Origin: JBBIGV01 sp037447335
GTDB lineage: Bacteria > Bacteroidota > Ignavibacteria > Ignavibacteriales > Ignavibacteriaceae
Direction: 5' to 3'
Assembly: GCA_037447335.1 (NCBI GenBank)
Contig: JBBIGV010000092.1
Coordinates: forward strand, 1 to 10,405
Length of the DNA: 10,405 nt
Part shown: one piece after another, positions 7,694 to 10,405 of the stretch
Numbering within the stretch: position 1 is the first letter of the stretch
Layout of the letters: every line of letters begins with the position of its first letter
The notes under the pieces: model-generated
Databases searched by the model: none
What the model was told of the DNA's origin: nothing
The model's input: the letters and a program-made list of their open reading frames with translations, nothing else
Translations under genes and position numbers: made by a program

Positions 7694-10105
7694 ATGAAGA
7701 CAATATTGTTTTGCATTTGTTCGGTACTGATTTCGTTCAATGGTTACTCACAGCAATTTCTTGTAAAAGGTAAAATAACAGATAAAGTATCCGGCGAGCC
7801 TCTCAGCTTTGCAAATGTAAGAGTTGCAGGCTCAACCCTCGGCACAGCAGCAAACCGTGAAGGTGAGTATGAGTTAAGATTATTCAAACAGGAAGCAAAA
7901 CTCATAGCCTCATATATCGGGTACAAATCGGATACACTGTCTGTCAGAATTGAAAGTGGATTAACATTTATAAATTTTACACTTGAAAAAATTAACATTG
8001 ATTTGCCCGAGGTTGTAGTAATGCCCGGTGAGAATCCTGCACTCGAAATTATCCGCAAGGCCATTCTGAAGAAAAAAAAGCGGAACGACTATCTTAACAG
8101 CTATAATTTTGATGCCTATACCAAAGGGCTTGTAAGAACAAACCAGGAACTTCTGGCAGGGGATGGTTTTCTCAGCATTGGTGCAGGAACTGATACTTCT
8201 GCGATGATCATCGGAGGAATACTTGAAAACCAAAGCCGAGGTTACTTCCTGAAACCAAATAATTATAAAGAAATAATTCTTGCGCGGAAACAAAGTGCAA
8301 ACTTTCCGCCAACACTTAATGTGCTTACCGGCGGCAGGCTTATTCAGAATTTTTATACTGATGACATAAGATTCTTCGGCAGAGAACTCCCCGGTCCATT
8401 AGCCGATAATGCCATTGATTACTATTTCTTTTATCTGAAAAACACCCTCGCACAGGATAACGACACTATCTATCAGATATTTATGACGCCGGATAATTCT
8501 TCTGACCCGGGCTTTGAGGGATATATTTTCATAAATAGTAATGAGTATGATCTTGTAAAAGTTGATTTAAATCTGAACCGTGCGGCAAATACTGGGGGAA
8601 TATTCGACACGGTAAACGTTTTCCAGCAATTCACTTTGTTTGATGAAATGGTTTATATGCCGGTTGATTACAGGTTATTTGTTAAAGCAAACATCATCGG
8701 ATTAGTCAGGGTTGGTTTCGAACTTAATTCAATTCTTTATGATTATGAAATCAATCCGGAAATTGAGAAGGCATTCTTCGATAAGGCTATTCTGACAGTG
8801 CTTCCTGATGCAGATAAGAAAGACTCATTATACTGGCTTAATGTTCAAACTATACCGGGCACTGATGAGGAGCTTGATGCTTATTTAAGAATAGACAGTA
8901 TCAGCAATCTTCGGTTCAACTTTTGGGACGAGTTTTCGATTCTTTCGACACGGATTAATTTTAACCGAAGCTTAAGCGTGTCTGCTCCTCTTGCAATCTA
9001 TCACTTTAACAGGGTTGAAGGGCACGCTCTGGATTTCGGGATGTTTCTTAACGATGCACTTGACAGAAGGCTGAATTCATCCGTTAACTTTTCTTATGGT
9101 TTTTCTGATAAGAAGCTTAAAACAAATTTATCATCAACTTATTTGTTCGGCGATTATAGAACGTACAGCATTAAAGTTAATGCTTATAACGGCATAAAAA
9201 CTTTATTTGGCGGGTCAGAAAATTATAATGAGCTGACATCAACGGTTCTTTCGCTGTTGTCTAAATATGAATTCAGAGATTACTATTATTCAAAGGGATT
9301 TGCTCTCGAACTTTCAGGCGAAGTACTTCCTGTTTTGAAATTAAACGCCGGTTTTATAAATCATACCGACAACAGTGCTTTTAACAAAAGCGATTTTTCA
9401 TTTTTCAAAAAAGACAGAACTTACAGAACTAATCCACCGGTTTATGAAACAAGGGTTAATGCTTTAAACTTCGGCTTCAGACTTGATCTCAGGGATTACA
9501 TTGAAGACGGATTTTTCAGAAGGAGAGTTGGACAGAACAGATCATATTTTTTGTTTGATGGTGATGTTCTTCACTCATCAAAAAACCTTACGGGCAGCGG
9601 AACAGATTTTACCAGATATTCTCTTACCGCATCGGGAAGACTAAATACATTCAGGGCTGCATATCTTGGCTTCATAGTTAAAGGAATTTATAATGACGGG
9701 TACTTACCATACCAGATGCTTAATTTGCTTCCGGGAAATATAGAGCTCACTTCCAGAACTTATTCGTTCCGTACTTTGAATGTAAATGAAGTATTCGGAG
9801 ATAGAACTGTTACTGTTCACCTTGATCATTTCTTTGGTGATGAATTATTCAGAATGTTGAGAATTCCCGTATTAAAAGACATTGAACTGCAATTAAATAC
9901 TTTTATTAATGCTGCTTACTCTGATGTTAGTGATAAAGCAGCATCAATTCTTCCGGCAAATATCAAAACATTAAAGCAGGTCTTTTATGAAGCTGGTTTC
10001 GGCATTGGGCATGTTCTCTTCCCGATAAGATTTGAATTTGCCTGGAAGCTTAACCAGAGAAACGGAAATAATTTCAGGTTCGGGATGAACGCATTTATAT
10101 TCTAA
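7694..10105 (+). CDS. Outer-membrane protein: carboxypeptidase-regulatory-like domain plus DUF5686-type region
   Basis: This intact 803-aa protein starts with a signal peptide (MKTILFCICSVLISFNGYS, cleavage before QQF). Residues about 22-105 form a carboxypeptidase-D regulatory-like beta domain (VKGKITDKVSGEPLSFANVRV, 21 positions from about 24, then the NREGEYEL and IASYIGYKSD blocks). It is followed by the segment EIIRKAILKKKKRNDYLNSYNFDAYTKG (28 positions, near residues 118-145), typical of DUF5686 proteins. The second half alternates polar and aromatic residues as in a large outer-membrane beta-barrel, and the chain ends in phenylalanine (FGMNAFIF), the usual barrel-assembly signal. No TonB-dependent-receptor plug motif was recognised. 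Members of this family are common in Bacteroidota and poorly characterised; transport or surface assembly is inference. The gene is divergent from the reductase gene, with a 167-bp gap in which I see no clear promoter. GAAGG at 7674 is too far from the ATG to set the start. Confidence 0.85.
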   Translation: MKTILFCICSVLISFNGYSQQFLVKGKITDKVSGEPLSFANVRVAGSTLGTAANREGEYELRLFKQEAKLIASYIGYKSDTLSVRIESGLTFINFTLEKINIDLPEVVVMPGENPALEIIRKAILKKKKRNDYLNSYNFDAYTKGLVRTNQELLAGDGFLSIGAGTDTSAMIIGGILENQSRGYFLKPNNYKEIILARKQSANFPPTLNVLTGGRLIQNFYTDDIRFFGRELPGPLADNAIDYYFFYLKNTLAQDNDTIYQIFMTPDNSSDPGFEGYIFINSNEYDLVKVDLNLNRAANTGGIFDTVNVFQQFTLFDEMVYMPVDYRLFVKANIIGLVRVGFELNSILYDYEINPEIEKAFFDKAILTVLPDADKKDSLYWLNVQTIPGTDEELDAYLRIDSISNLRFNFWDEFSILSTRINFNRSLSVSAPLAIYHFNRVEGHALDFGMFLNDALDRRLNSSVNFSYGFSDKKLKTNLSSTYLFGDYRTYSIKVNAYNGIKTLFGGSENYNELTSTVLSLLSKYEFRDYYYSKGFALELSGEVLPVLKLNAGFINHTDNSAFNKSDFSFFKKDRTYRTNPPVYETRVNALNFGFRLDLRDYIEDGFFRRRVGQNRSYFLFDGDVLHSSKNLTGSGTDFTRYSLTASGRLNTFRAAYLGFIVKGIYNDGYLPYQMLNLLPGNIELTSRTYSFRTLNVNEVFGDRTVTVHLDHFFGDELFRMLRIPVLKDIELQLNTFINAAYSDVSDKAASILPANIKTLKQVFYEAGFGIGHVLFPIRFEFAWKLNQRNGNNFRFGMNAFIF

Positions 10106-10158
10106 ATGCTGCTGTTTCCTGTTGGCTGCCTCGCTAATTCATATTCATTGCACGGGGA

Positions 10159-10392
10159 TTACTTGACCAGCAGCATCTTCTTTGTGCTTACGTAATCACC
10201 GGCGGTAATGCGATAAAAATACACACCGCTTGACAGGCTGCTTGCATTGAAACTTACCTCATACCTGCCTGCTTGTTTTGACTCGTTATTGACAAGCGTT
10301 TTTACTTTTCTCCCAAGAATGTCAAAGATGGTTAATTCAACAATACTTGGTTTTCCTGACTTTAAACATTTAGTATGACAGATTCCATTTCT
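10159..10392 (-). pseudogene. Second headless T9SS sorting-domain remnant at the right edge
   Basis: On the minus strand 77 codons run from just after tandem in-frame stops (TGA TAA, 10398-10393) to a TAA at 10161-10159. The translation includes SIVELTIFDILGRKVKTL, SSLSSGVYFYRI and the terminal KKMLLVK, which is the second half of a type IX sorting domain. The residues before it (RNGICHTKCLKSGKP) do not carry NYPNPFNP, so the start of the domain is missing, as in the fragment at the left edge. Only 13 bases remain before the window ends. A frameshift that continues a larger gene outside the window cannot be excluded. It converges with the DUF5686-type gene, leaving a 53-bp gap with no visible hairpin. 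Confidence 0.65.
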
Positions 10393-10405
10393 TTATCAAC
10401 ATTCC

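Noticed and set aside
7744..8293. Minus-strand reading frames opposite the start of the DUF5686-type gene
   Set aside because: They overlap each other and a clear signal peptide plus regulatory-like domain on the plus strand, so they are antisense shadows.

Overview
The window looks like chromosomal DNA from the Bacteroidota/Chlorobiota side of the FCB superphylum, most likely an Ignavibacteria-type lineage. The reasons are AT-rich DNA, several C-terminal type IX secretion (T9SS) sorting domains of the LEQNYPNPFNP...KKMLL type, a large outer-membrane protein with a carboxypeptidase-regulatory-like domain followed by a DUF5686-type region, and candidate promoters of the TTTG / TAnnTTTG style. 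No tRNA, rRNA, CRISPR array, transposase or phage gene was seen.

Layout from left to right. (1) 72-272 (+): a headless remnant of a T9SS sorting domain. (2) 273-533: an intergenic stretch with a 14-bp palindrome, an 11-bp inverted repeat enclosing a 16-codon mini-ORF, and a candidate promoter. (3) 534-2892 (+): a secreted M28-family zinc peptidase with beta-sandwich domains and a sorting domain. It is broken by two one-base deletions and two in-frame stops, although every zinc ligand codon survives. A hairpin follows it. (4) 3018-4355 (+): an intact AASS-type saccharopine dehydrogenase. (5) 4356-4614: an AT-rich intergenic region with three copies of TGATTAATAA. (6) 4615-6099 (+): an intact secreted protein made of two related beta-rich repeats and a sorting domain, ending in a strong 16-bp hairpin terminator. 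(7) 7526-6173 (-): lysine-ketoglutarate reductase, split near its N-terminus by one extra base in a five-C run. (8) 7694-10105 (+): the intact DUF5686-type outer-membrane protein. (9) 10392-10159 (-): a second headless sorting-domain remnant at the right edge.

The genes fall into two themes. The reductase and dehydrogenase are separate-gene equivalents of the two halves of animal and plant LKR/SDH. Together they would interconvert lysine and 2-aminoadipate semialdehyde through saccharopine, but they lie on opposite strands and are separated by an unrelated gene. The remaining genes and remnants are T9SS cargo or outer-membrane components.

Decay is uneven. The three long genes at 3018, 4615 and 7694 are clean, the peptidase carries four lesions, the reductase carries one homopolymer indel, and both edge fragments lack their upstream gene. 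I found no convincing new multi-gene system. The most useful leads are the decayed peptidase, the homopolymer break in the reductase, the duplicated domain of the 4615 gene and the repeated motif in front of it.
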